Positions 15,229-21,698 of a stretch of 29,295 bases of DNA are shown piece by piece (the stretch's first letter is position 1; each line of letters opens with the position of its first letter). Both the position numbers and the translations under genes were made by a program. The DNA comes from a virus. The notes under the pieces were generated by a model, which was not told where the DNA came from, did not search any database, and worked only from the letters and a program-made list of their open reading frames with translations. The DNA is taken from IMG/VR virus record IMGVR_UViG_3300010371_000092, positions 1 through 29,295 of that record; one strand, given 5' to 3'.

Positions 15229-15630
15229 ATGAGTGCAAATGCATTGAATCCTGCCGTGCCCTTCCTGGTGAAGGTGAACACGGACCTGATTGTGGGCGCG
15301 GTGATCCGGAACTCGGACCCCGCCAAAGAGGCCGCGCGGGCCGGAGCGGTGATCAAGGTGGCCGCTGCGCTGCAGAAGCTGAACGGTGGGGATGTGGCCG
15401 GTGGGCTGGCGGACATTGAAGCTGCCACTGCAGCGGCTGCGCTGGATCCTGCGGAAAGTGCCGCACTGGCAACCGCCATCTCCTACGTGGCAAGCAAAGC
15501 CGCCGCCGTGCAACAGTTCCTTGCCGGGAGCATCACGGGGGCACTGGTTTCACAGATCGTGCAGCAGGTGGCCACAGAAGCCACGGCGGTTGCCCAGAAG
15601 TACTTGACTCCTGCTGCAAAAGCTGGTTGA
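15229..15630 (+). CDS. Ala-rich unknown protein at the end of the late operon
   Basis: The 133-residue product starts at ATG 15229, five bases after the holin candidate stop. It is Ala/Val-rich and probably all-helical: VPFLVKVNTDLIVGAVIRNS, then a middle with GGDVAGGLADIEAATAAAAL and a C-terminal QFLAGSITGALVSQIVQQVA. There are no cysteines and no clear membrane segment, though the helices are amphipathic. It is the last gene before the terminator at 15653. I do not recognise the family. Proteins of this sort often sit beside holins in phages, but a function cannot be assigned. Confidence 0.65.
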   Translation: MSANALNPAVPFLVKVNTDLIVGAVIRNSDPAKEAARAGAVIKVAAALQKLNGGDVAGGLADIEAATAAAALDPAESAALATAISYVASKAAAVQQFLAGSITGALVSQIVQQVATEATAVAQKYLTPAAKAG

Positions 15631-15652
15631 CCGGTTGCGTTACCCCGGAATT

Positions 15653-15681
15653 GACGGCGTGGCTGACGCGCCGTCCTTTTT
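15653..15681 (+). terminator. Intrinsic terminator closing the late operon
   Basis: A perfect 7-base GC-rich stem, gacggcg at 15653-15659 and cgccgtc at 15669-15675, encloses a 9-base loop and is followed by CTTTTT (15676-15681). This is a textbook Rho-independent terminator reading rightward. It sits 22 bases after the stop of the last lysis-region gene and 20 bases before the next start. Confidence 0.85.
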
Positions 15682-15700
15682 GATTGAGAGGAGTGCGTTC

Positions 15701-16468
15701 ATGAAACTCGGCCGCCTGCCCCGCAAATTCAACCCGCGCATACCGCATCTTTCGGCACTGCTTGCGGGGAAACGTCGCACGCTGGCCCCGCCGCCCTCCT
15801 CCGCTGATTACACGCTCGGCATGCCCGCAGCGTTGGGGATGTTTGCGAATGACTCCCTGGGGGACTGCACCTGCGCTGCGCTGTACCACGCGCTGCAGGT
15901 TTGGTCTCTGGCGGGGCAAGGCACGCTCGACACCGAGCCAGACAACAACGCCGTGCTGCTCTACGAGCAGACATGTGGGTATGTGCCGGGGGACGCCGCC
16001 ACAGACCAGGGTGGCGTGGAACAGGATGTGCTGAGTTATGCCATGCTTGCCGGCATCCCCATTGGCGCTGACGGGTCCGGGCAGCACCGCATCACGGCAT
16101 TCGTGGAGGTGGACCCCGCCAATCAGGCCGACGTGAAGCTCGCCATTGCACAGTGCGGTGTGGCGTATATTGGCTTCGATGTCCCGGACTACGCCATGAA
16201 CACCACCGGGCTCTGGGATGTGCAACCGGGCAAACCCACCATTGTTGGCGGGCATGCAGTGGTGCTGGCGGCGTATGATTCCGTGGGCCCTACCTGCATC
16301 ACCTGGGGCCGGCTGCAGAAAATGACCTGGGCGTTTTTCGATGAGTACACGGACGAGGCGTACGCCGTGATCGACAAGGAGTGGGTCCGCAACACCGGGC
16401 TCACTCCGGCCGGCGGCACGCTGGAGCAGCTCGAAACTCAGATGGCCGCCATTCGGGACGCTGCATGA
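15701..16468 (+). CDS. Papain-like (C1-type) cysteine peptidase-fold protein
   Basis: I choose ATG 15701 (GAGAGGAG upstream) over a TTG at 15635, because MKLGRLPRKFNPRIPHLS is the natural start and the longer version spans the terminator. The product has 255 residues. Cys56 lies in NDSLGDCTCAA (a second Cys at 58), followed by a helix. His185 lies in GGHAVVLAAYD, and the next strand has CITWGRLQKMTWAFFDEY. This order matches papain-fold proteins, with Cys56 as nucleophile and His185 as base. The usual Asn-Ser-Trp is replaced by Ile-Thr-Trp, so activity is uncertain. There is no signal peptide. It is coupled to the lipase by ATGA, so they work at the same time, perhaps during host takeover or release. 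Confidence 0.72.
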   Translation: MKLGRLPRKFNPRIPHLSALLAGKRRTLAPPPSSADYTLGMPAALGMFANDSLGDCTCAALYHALQVWSLAGQGTLDTEPDNNAVLLYEQTCGYVPGDAATDQGGVEQDVLSYAMLAGIPIGADGSGQHRITAFVEVDPANQADVKLAIAQCGVAYIGFDVPDYAMNTTGLWDVQPGKPTIVGGHAVVLAAYDSVGPTCITWGRLQKMTWAFFDEYTDEAYAVIDKEWVRNTGLTPAGGTLEQLETQMAAIRDAA

Positions 16469-17319
16469 ATGATTGGGAGCTGATGCTGCTGGAGTGGTAC
16501 TGCGAGGCGCTGTTTGACGCCAATGGCCCGGCGGTGCTCGCTCCGGCGCTGGACGCACGCTTTGCGGGCTGGCAGCTGGTGGGGCATGTGATTGGGCGGG
16601 ATGTGTTGCTGCCACGCAAGGCGCGCATGGCGCTGGCGCCACGGGACCTGTACTATGGATTGCTGCTGCGCTCGGTGGCGATGCCGAAGCAGCTGCTGTG
16701 CCTGGTGCGGGGGACGGCGACATTTGTGGAGTGGATTGAGGACGGGGAGTTCCTGCCCATGCCGCACCCGATTGCGGGTGAGGTGGAGACGGGATTCTAC
16801 TCCGCTTACCACACGCTCTATTTCCGGGCGCTCGACGGCAGCATCGCTCCGCTGGTGTCAGCGCTCACCGCGGAGGCACGCGCAGCAGACGGGCTCATGG
16901 TGGTGGGGCATTCGCTGGGGGCCGCCATGGTGACGTACTTGGTGACGGAATTGGCGGACGCTCGCCGACTGGGCACGCGGGTGCGGGGCCGCTTCATTGC
17001 CTCACCCCGGCCGGGGGATCGCACATTCGGCAAATGGGCAGTGGGCGTGATGGGGGTGAACTGGGCGGGTTACGCCTATGAGATGGACCATGTGCCGCGG
17101 GTGCCCATCTTCTTCAATTATGCACCGCTGCCCGGCACGGAGGAGATTCTGGCAGCCACAGCCAAAGCCCGCATCGCTATCAATCCTCGCTGCTCTCATC
17201 ATGTGGTTTGCTACGCAGCGCTGCTTGGAGGTCAGGCAGCCATTTCAGCAGCCAAGGCGGCGACCGCGGCGGAGCAGCAATTCTTGGGATGTGTGCTAGG
17301 CGCTGCCGTGTCTCCGTGA
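16465..17319 (+). CDS. Class 3 lipase-like alpha/beta hydrolase
   Basis: The 284-residue protein starts at ATG 16465 overlapping the preceding stop. It has the lipase class 3 layout: LLCLVRGTATFVEWIEDGEF with the oxyanion strand, a helix, then VVGHSLGAAMVTYLVTELAD with nucleophile Ser150, then FIASPRPGDRTFG, Asp208 in YEMDHVPRVP, and His245 or His246 in the SHHVVCYAALL segment. All three catalytic positions are filled, so it is probably active on a lipid or ester. No signal peptide or membrane segment is seen. Phage-borne lipases are uncommon. It could act on the host envelope or on a cytoplasmic ester. Its last 140 bases are antisense to the end of a convergent gene. Confidence 0.8.
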   Translation: MNDWELMLLEWYCEALFDANGPAVLAPALDARFAGWQLVGHVIGRDVLLPRKARMALAPRDLYYGLLLRSVAMPKQLLCLVRGTATFVEWIEDGEFLPMPHPIAGEVETGFYSAYHTLYFRALDGSIAPLVSALTAEARAADGLMVVGHSLGAAMVTYLVTELADARRLGTRVRGRFIASPRPGDRTFGKWAVGVMGVNWAGYAYEMDHVPRVPIFFNYAPLPGTEEILAATAKARIAINPRCSHHVVCYAALLGGQAAISAAKAATAAEQQFLGCVLGAAVSP

Positions 17320-17620
17320 AGGAGAGCGCGATTCCATTCTCGAATGCAACGGTAAGCACTGCCGTGGGTAGTAGTACTATGGGGTCCTCAATCCAGCGCA
17401 TGTCCGTGTGCAACAATATGTCTCCCGCAAACACCCCCACTCCGCCAATCGGGCGCCACCGGGCCAACCGGCTGTAAAACAATATTGGCCTCCCCGCCAC
17501 CACTACCCGCTGCCCCTCCACCCGCGTTTCCTCTTCCAGCCGCTGGCGCTCATAATCCGGAGCATCAAGCTCCACCCCACGTGTGTCCAGCAGCCCACAA
17601 CTCCACCCAGACCATTTCAT
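17180..17620 (-). CDS. Unknown protein, last gene of the leftward operon
   Basis: The 146-residue product begins at ATG 17620, one base after the preceding stop, with GGAAGGGAAG upstream. It contains ETRVEGQRVVVAGRPILFYS, then RWRPIGGVGVFAGDILLHTD and PIVLLPTAVLTVAFENGIAL, which reads as a beta-rich soluble protein. The last 46 codons are antisense to the lipase gene, ending in a Pro/Arg-rich tail (about 35 residues) less likely to be conserved. I do not recognise the family. The coherent N-terminal part and the tight junction support it as a gene. Confidence 0.55.
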   Translation of the reverse strand: MKWSGWSCGLLDTRGVELDAPDYERQRLEEETRVEGQRVVVAGRPILFYSRLARWRPIGGVGVFAGDILLHTDMRWIEDPIVLLPTAVLTVAFENGIALSFTETRQRLAHIPRIAAPPRSPPWLLKWLPDLQAALRSKPHDESSED

Positions 17621-17621
17621 T

Positions 17622-17936
17622 TCAGCCACTTCCTTCCCTATGCCACACGCCATCTGGCGAGAACAGGATGATGCGCTCGCCGCCTTCCTGCGATAGCCCC
17701 TCACAGTAGGAACAGGGCATCGTCAGTAGTACAGCGTGTTTGCACCGGATCTCGTCCGTCTCGTGAGTGCAATGCTTATCCCATAACAGCTTAAATGCAC
17801 GCTCGAAACCGGCTCGAAAGATAGCCTCGTCGCGCAACGAACTTACGAGCTGCGGACGCGCTTCAAAGTACTCATGCATGGCATCGTTGCGGGCGGCTTC
17901 CATCTCGGCGTAGTACAGCTCGGTGGAATCGTTCAT
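17622..17936 (-). CDS. Small protein with Cys/His-rich C-terminal half
   Basis: The 104-residue product starts at ATG 17936, overlapping the previous stop by ATGA. The first half is helical and acidic (TELYYAEMEAARNDAMHEYF, then a Phe-rich helix FRAGFERAFKLLWDKH). The second half has Cys and His at CTHETDEIRCKH, then CSYCEG, spaced like a small zinc-binding knuckle, and a final ILFSPDGVWH. Zinc binding is inferred from spacing. Base composition here is near 52-57% GC in lines I counted, lower than the tail genes. Function unknown. Confidence 0.65.
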   Translation of the reverse strand: MNDSTELYYAEMEAARNDAMHEYFEARPQLVSSLRDEAIFRAGFERAFKLLWDKHCTHETDEIRCKHAVLLTMPCSYCEGLSQEGGERIILFSPDGVWHREGSG

Positions 17937-18205
17937 CGCCTACGCTCCACTTGCTGCCGAAGGATCTCGCACATATCGCCTTTCAGGCGCTTGCCGTGAC
18001 ACTTCCGGCAAACCTTCTTAGCGGGACTCATGCTGTTGCGGTCAGGAACTTCGCGCGGCCCATCGTGGCAAACAATGCAGAGCTTCGCTTTTGAGGGACG
18101 CAAGTCTTCGACTCCCCGCTCGCACAGTGCGCACCGGCCGCCGCTTTGCACAAGGTTAACGCCATGCTTGTCGCAGTACGTTTCCGATGTGAGCTGATCT
18201 GTCAT
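17933..18205 (-). CDS. Small zinc-ribbon protein, two Cys-pair sites
   Basis: The 90-residue product starts at ATG 18205 (ATGA with the upstream gene). It has a first site, YCDKHG with CALCERG (C-x2-H and C-x2-C, 11 residues apart), and a second, LCIVCHDG with VCRKCHGKRLKGD (two C-x2-C pairs about 20 residues apart). Such double ribbons bind zinc and mostly serve in nucleic acid or protein contacts. The end is Arg-rich. A function is not assignable. It lies in a run of tiny overlapped genes. Confidence 0.7.
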   Translation of the reverse strand: MTDQLTSETYCDKHGVNLVQSGGRCALCERGVEDLRPSKAKLCIVCHDGPREVPDRNSMSPAKKVCRKCHGKRLKGDMCEILRQQVERRR

Positions 18206-18390
18206 GGCATGAGCCCCATGTGATCGGAGGGACGCCGGTCGACGGCGCACATGAGCGTTCGCGTCTCCCACCCTGGAATAGAGCGCAGGGCATCAGCTAA
18301 ATCCGGCCTGCGCTCGCGCTCGAAGGCGTCAATGATTTCCCGTACCGGGATCGGTACGCGCTCATCTTCGGGACGGTGCTCACCATTCAT
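18202..18390 (-). CDS. Small unknown protein, 62 residues
   Basis: The product starts at ATG 18390 with ATGA overlaps on both sides. It is charged and probably helical in the middle (VREIIDAFERERRPDLADAL), with a single cysteine and a Met/Pro-rich end. No family recognised. The perfect overlap with its neighbours is the main support for a gene. Confidence 0.6.
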   Translation of the reverse strand: MNGEHRPEDERVPIPVREIIDAFERERRPDLADALRSIPGWETRTLMCAVDRRPSDHMGLMP

Positions 18391-18599
18391 TCTAACCACT
18401 CCGGGCCTGCGCCACAACGCATGCACCTATGCGCAACCGGGCGTATGGCATCGCACTTGATGGCTCTTAAGCACGCCGCACACGTCACTTTTGACGGAAC
18501 GCCAGTGGTCGTAAGGCTGCGACTTGCGCGCCCGCACCAAGTTCGCCCCTGCGACAACAGGGCATGGACCTTTGGCACTGCTGTCCGCTGTTGGGTCAT
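18387..18599 (-). CDS. Small Cys-pair protein, 70 residues
   Basis: The product starts at ATG 18599, overlapping the upstream stop by ATGA, and ends at 18387 overlapping the next start. It is basic, with TCAACLRAIKCD and HRCMRCGAG, which are two C-x2-C pairs about 17 residues apart, the layout of a minimal zinc ribbon. The N-terminal half is basic and Ser/Thr-rich. Nucleic-acid contact is possible but not shown. Confidence 0.65.
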   Translation of the reverse strand: MTQQRTAVPKVHALLSQGRTWCGRASRSLTTTGVPSKVTCAACLRAIKCDAIRPVAHRCMRCGAGPEWLE

Positions 18600-18802
18600 T
18601 GGCAGGCCGGCACGTAGCGAATGAAATGGGACTCCCAGCGCATTTGCTTCAGCCGGGCGCGCAAGTCCCCGCTCCAGTCGAGCTGCGCAATGGTGCGGCA
18701 CTTTTTGTGCACCCGCACGGCCTGTCCCGCCGGGTTCTGCACCACAGCGAAATGGGGCAGCACCAATAGCCCCGCGCAATAACAACAGTAACGACCGCTC
18801 AT
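18596..18802 (-). CDS. Small CCHC-like zinc-binding candidate, 68 residues
   Basis: The product starts at ATG 18802 (ATGA overlap). It opens with YCCYCAG, then a hydrophobic strand (LLVLPHFAVVQNPAGQAV), then RVHKKC, so the ligands C-x2-C and H-x2-C are 23 or so residues apart. This spacing fits a small zinc-binding fold. The C-terminal part is Arg-rich (DLRARLKQMRWESHFIRYV). Unknown function. Confidence 0.65.
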   Translation of the reverse strand: MSGRYCCYCAGLLVLPHFAVVQNPAGQAVRVHKKCRTIAQLDWSGDLRARLKQMRWESHFIRYVPACQ

Positions 18803-19236
18803 ACGTGCTTGATCCTTTTGATGCGTTGCCCCCGAATCTCCGCCGGGCGATCTACAAACCGTGCATCCGCCGGGTGCGTCACCATCCAGAGCGAAACCTC
18901 CCGGTAATGGGCGGCGCGGATGCCCTGAATTGTGCGCAGCCGGGCCCACAACGCGCGATACACCCTGCGTCCCTCTGGGTTGACCTTGAGCCGGCGGCCG
19001 TGATACATGAAGCCGCGCGGATTCATCTCTCGCAGAATGCGCGTGAAGCGGTCGGCAGGCGAGAGCCTGACACGGGCACGGCCGGTGATGGCCCAGGGGC
19101 CGTAGCGATCCTCCCCGTACGCGGTCCAGAAGTAATACTCCCCGCGTTCAAATCTCCCCTCCGCTCCTGCCGCAAAATGCACCTTTGACCGTTGCGGGCT
19201 CACCGGCACCCATTTCCCCCGCACTCGCACCTTCAT
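18799..19236 (-). CDS. Basic unknown protein, 145 residues
   Basis: The product starts at ATG 19236, overlapping the upstream micro-gene by ATGA. It is strongly basic, with many Arg residues. Segments include FERGEYYFWTAYGEDRYGPW, then FTRILREMNPRGFMYHGRRL and YREVSLWMVTHPADARFVDR, suggesting mixed strands and helices. No family recognised. Charge alone would suit nucleic-acid binding. Codons and overlap pattern match the neighbours. Confidence 0.65.
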   Translation of the reverse strand: MKVRVRGKWVPVSPQRSKVHFAAGAEGRFERGEYYFWTAYGEDRYGPWAITGRARVRLSPADRFTRILREMNPRGFMYHGRRLKVNPEGRRVYRALWARLRTIQGIRAAHYREVSLWMVTHPADARFVDRPAEIRGQRIKRIKHV

Positions 19237-19364
19237 AACACTCTCACCCAGTCATACCACCGAATGTTCGGATTCAACGCCGCCACTCGTTCTCGCCACC
19301 GGTACAAATGCCAGTCTTCAAACATCCATCCGCCCCACACAATCTGAAAGCGTCGATGGGGCAT
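19233..19364 (-). CDS. Micro-protein, 43 residues, Trp-rich
   Basis: A reading frame of 43 codons runs from ATG 19364 to TGA 19235-19233. Its start sits in the upstream gene's stop (TGATG) and its stop in the downstream start (ATGA). Without it there would be a 128-base gap, unlike anything else in this operon. The peptide contains RFQIVWGGWMFEDWHLYRW with six Trp in total, and several Arg. Aromatic and basic content suggests binding to a nucleic acid or protein surface, but this is a guess. Confidence 0.65.
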   Translation of the reverse strand: MPHRRFQIVWGGWMFEDWHLYRWRERVAALNPNIRWYDWVRVL

Positions 19365-19564
19365 CACGGCAGCACCTCATAACGCCGCGCCCCGCACCCG
19401 CAATAAAGCGTGCGATGCGTCCACGGGCCGGAGGCGCTGTACCGCTGGGTCACGCTGCGCCCAACCCAAGAATGATTGATGCACGTGTAGCGCTGTTGCC
19501 GGGCGTCTGTGAGCGGCACACAAATCACCACCACCTCACTCGCCCTTGGGATACGTGTGCTCAT
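19364..19564 (-). CDS. Small protein with Cys-rich end, 66 residues
   Basis: The product starts at ATG 19564 within the end of the upstream gene and ends at 19364 overlapping the next start. It has a strand SEVVVICVPLTDARQQ, then YTCINHSWVG and a C-terminal RTLYCGCGARRYEVL. The YCGCGARRY piece is typical of small zinc-ribbon ends. The start overlaps the upstream gene by 29 bases. Function unknown. Confidence 0.6.
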   Translation of the reverse strand: MSTRIPRASEVVVICVPLTDARQQRYTCINHSWVGRSVTQRYSASGPWTHRTLYCGCGARRYEVLP

Positions 19565-19790
19565 CGGTGTGTCCGGCGCCCTTGGTGCAGCGGCCCAGCG
19601 CTGACTCCACTTGCGGGCAGCGCAGGTGATGCGGCGGGGCGCCTTTGTCTTGTGGGTGGGTGCGGGCGTAGCGGTCGGCTTCCGTCCCGCGCCGCTGCAC
19701 CAGCTCCAACGCCATAGCACGCGCGTCGGGGTGCACCCCGGGCGTGCTCAAATACTCCCGCAACTCTGCGTCCGACAAAGGCGCTCTCAC
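19536..19790 (-). CDS. Small protein with C..GH..EH motif, GTG start
   Basis: I choose GTG 19790 because it forms GTGA with the upstream stop at 19789-19787 and no good ATG is present. The 84-residue product has DAELREYLSTPGVHPDARAM at the start, a basic centre, and an end with C..S, LGRC and KGAGHTDEHTYP. A Cys pair followed by G-H-x2-E-H is frequent in small phage proteins of unknown role and may bind zinc. Confidence 0.6.
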   Translation of the reverse strand: MRAPLSDAELREYLSTPGVHPDARAMALELVQRRGTEADRYARTHPQDKGAPPHHLRCPQVESALGRCTKGAGHTDEHTYPKGE

Positions 19791-20029
19791 GGCGGCAACA
19801 GGTCGCTGGGCATCTTGGGCATGGAAATCGCGGCGGCCACTGTGACGTCGGCGAGCAGCTTGATGATGGATTGGTCGCGCATATTGGTGGACCAATTGGC
19901 GCCGTCCTCCCCGGGCGCCGCCCAAATCACCACCACCGCCGGCACCTCCTTGGGCGGGTAATGCTTGGCGATCAGAGCCACGATTTCATTGCTGATTGCC
20001 TGCCGCAATTCGGGGGAGATGCTGCTCAT
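19787..20029 (-). CDS. Small unknown protein, 80 residues
   Basis: The product starts at ATG 20029, overlapping the upstream stop at 20026 by ATGA. It has a helix (SPELRQAISNEIVALIAKHY) then a strand EVPAVVVIWAAPGEDGANWS and a helix of TNMRDQSIIKLLADVTVAAA. There are no cysteines. I do not recognise it. Confidence 0.6.
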   Translation of the reverse strand: MSSISPELRQAISNEIVALIAKHYPPKEVPAVVVIWAAPGEDGANWSTNMRDQSIIKLLADVTVAAAISMPKMPSDLLPP

Positions 20030-20214
20030 GATTGTTGTGCCTCGTTCAATACTGTGAGCTCCAACACAATGCGGCCAACCTCCCAAGATTGGCCTTGCCA
20101 GAGCATGAACTCAAATTCCTCGTACGCCGCGGGCGGCTTGGGCATTGTTTGGGCAGCCAGCCGCAACGCTTCCTCAACAGAGCGCACAGTGCCGAGCGGA
20201 ATGGCGGCGCTCAC
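20026..20214 (-). CDS. Small unknown protein, 62 residues, GTG start
   Basis: GTG 20214 overlaps the stop of the DUF1643 gene as GTGA, so I take it as the start; the longer in-frame region upstream is Gly/Arg-rich antisense sequence. The product has RSVEEALRLAAQTMPKPPA, then EEFEFMLWQGQSWEVGRIVL, a mix of helix and strands. No family recognised. Confidence 0.55.
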   Translation of the reverse strand: MSAAIPLGTVRSVEEALRLAAQTMPKPPAAYEEFEFMLWQGQSWEVGRIVLELTVLNEAQQS

Positions 20215-20675
20215 GGGAACGGCACCAGCGGCGTATCCCGCCGGACGTAGAGCGGATGCTTGGGGGAGCCGTCCCGGTTGCGGCCCAGCGCCCAGCAATT
20301 CGTCAACGGCAGCACCCGCGCCACGGCCAACACGCGGTCCGGGGCGCCCTGGCCGCCCCACGCACACACCACCTTGTCAGCTTCAGCGCAGGTGGTGCGG
20401 ATCCATTGATCATTCTCCGGCCCCACCGGATCCTCACAACGCCACAGTTCCCGCGGGTCCCTGGCCCGCAGTGCGTACAAGTTGACCACGTCAATGCGCG
20501 TGAAGCACCACTGCATACTGAATGCGCAAATGGCGTCAATGGTGCGGTCGTTCTTCACCGCGTCCGCGGTGCTCGGGTTCAGCATCACCCACACAATGCG
20601 CCGTATTGGCAACCCGGGGAAATCCCGTGAGAGCTTGTAGCGGTACCGGCCGCAGGGGCTGATGACCGCGCTCAT
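20211..20675 (-). CDS. DUF1643 family protein
   Basis: The 154-residue product starts at ATG 20675, overlapping the NADAR gene stop. It matches DUF1643: SPCGRYRYKLSRDF at the start, then VWVMLNPSTADAVKNDRTID, then RIDVVNLYALRARDP and PVGPENDQWI, with a late strand KVVCAWGG. The MLNPSTAD and VVNLYALRA pieces are the signature of the family. The function is unknown; it occurs in many phages and bacteria. It is directly downstream of NADAR. Confidence 0.88.
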   Translation of the reverse strand: MSAVISPCGRYRYKLSRDFPGLPIRRIVWVMLNPSTADAVKNDRTIDAICAFSMQWCFTRIDVVNLYALRARDPRELWRCEDPVGPENDQWIRTTCAEADKVVCAWGGQGAPDRVLAVARVLPLTNCWALGRNRDGSPKHPLYVRRDTPLVPFP

Positions 20676-21235
20676 ACCGGCCACCATGACTTGCAATCAA
20701 GGCACTCCAGCTTCATGCCCGGCGGAGCCAGCCCGGAAATGAACTCTTGTGTGTTGGCGCTGCCGCATGTGCCGCACTGCCGTAATGTGGTGCGAATTCC
20801 CATCCAGAGTTTGCCCAACATGTTCAGCCCGTTTTGCCTTGGCCCCCAGCCCCAAAAAGAATCCCGCCATGAATTTTCCACCAGTTCCCGGTTCCGTGTC
20901 TCCAAGAGCTTGCGGCGAACGTAAGGGTGCTGATGGACTTTGGCTAACAGAATCTCTCGCATGATGCCAACCTTCACGTCCTCCCAATCATGCCGGCGCC
21001 ACGGCTTTTTCCGTTCAGCGGTCTTGAATGCGTCATGCGCTGAAGGCGCATTGGCAATTTCAAACCGGATCACATTGTCGAAGAATTTCTCTGTTTGGTA
21101 GGCGTGCTCGGCTGTGGGGTAAATGTGCCCGCCATACTGCAGATTGAAGGCGGAGAAGTTTGACAGAACATAAAAGTCCTGCTCGTAAAAGCACACTCGT
21201 TCCGGCGTGTCCAACCCATGGCACAGAACACTCAT
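20672..21235 (-). CDS. NADAR domain protein with C-terminal zinc ribbon
   Basis: The 187-residue product starts at ATG 21235, overlapping the upstream stop. Residues about 13-150 match the NADAR (YbiA/DUF1768) domain: DFYVLSNFSAFNLQYGGHIY, then PTAEHAYQTEKFF and, at 127-148, FWGWGPRQNGLNMLGKLWMG. This family includes N-glycosidases acting on riboflavin intermediates and, in toxin-antitoxin systems, hydrolases that remove ADP-ribose from DNA. Residues 154-187 add a four-Cys zinc ribbon (Cys154, Cys157, Cys178, Cys181), not part of the standard domain. A zinc ribbon would suit DNA binding. In a phage, undoing host DNA or nucleotide ADP-ribosylation is possible but inferred. Confidence 0.88.
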   Translation of the reverse strand: MSVLCHGLDTPERVCFYEQDFYVLSNFSAFNLQYGGHIYPTAEHAYQTEKFFDNVIRFEIANAPSAHDAFKTAERKKPWRRHDWEDVKVGIMREILLAKVHQHPYVRRKLLETRNRELVENSWRDSFWGWGPRQNGLNMLGKLWMGIRTTLRQCGTCGSANTQEFISGLAPPGMKLECLDCKSWWPV

Positions 21236-21441
21236 ACCTTCTCCAATCCCGCTGCCGCGTCCAGCATCACATTGCGGAGCTTGCCGAGCGTGGGCTCGCC
21301 GGGCGGCGCGTATTGCATGGCCCGCAGCACGGCGGGCGCGATGAGCGCCATCGCGAGCACCTTACGGTCATCCGCAATCATATCCCGCAGCATGCGCGCG
21401 GCCAGTTGCGTGAGCTTGCGGTTGGTGACGTCTTCGGTCAT
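21232..21441 (-). CDS. Small helical unknown protein, 69 residues
   Basis: The product starts at ATG 21441 (ATGA with the upstream gene) and overlaps the NADAR start by ATGA. It reads as all-helical: LTQLAARMLRDMIADDRKVL, then APAVLRAMQYAPPGEPTLGK and an ending LRNVMLDAAAGLEKV. No cysteines. No family recognised. Confidence 0.65.
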   Translation of the reverse strand: MTEDVTNRKLTQLAARMLRDMIADDRKVLAMALIAPAVLRAMQYAPPGEPTLGKLRNVMLDAAAGLEKV

Positions 21442-21698
21442 GCGGACGCCTTCACCGGCGGCCGCCAGGGGCAATCCGCCCAGCGGCCCAGCGGCTCTTT
21501 GTTCCCGGCGGGCGGGCGCCGCGGCCGGAGTCTGTGCTCAAGGAATCCGAGGGATTGACCTTCGATATCGACGTGGTAGATCATTTCCATGCCCGGGCGA
21601 TGCGGGCCACAGTCACACACCTCAATGACCACCCCAAGCAATTCCCCATGCGACGGACTGAGGTATGCCCACACCGGATCTCCAGGGCTGAATTTCAT
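21438..21698 (-). CDS. Small beta-barrel-like protein, 86 residues
   Basis: The product starts at ATG 21698. The first half, FSPGDPVWAYLSPSHGELLG then VVIEVCDC and YHVDIEGQSLGFLEHRLRP, looks like a small SH3-type barrel, as in proteins with a 'GDxVW' opening followed by paired strands. The second half is Pro/Arg-rich and probably disordered. It is a common layout for small phage-encoded proteins. Function unknown. Confidence 0.62.
   Translation of the reverse strand: MKFSPGDPVWAYLSPSHGELLGVVIEVCDCGPHRPGMEMIYHVDIEGQSLGFLEHRLRPRRPPAGNKEPLGRWADCPWRPPVKASA

Noticed and set aside
15635-15700. Longer start (TTG 15635) for the papain-like protein
   Set aside because: The extension is encoded across the terminator stem and ATG 15701 has a good ribosome site.
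17311-17325. Small hairpin at the lipase stop (tctcc/ggaga) as a terminator
   Set aside because: Only five base pairs and no T run after it; too weak to call.
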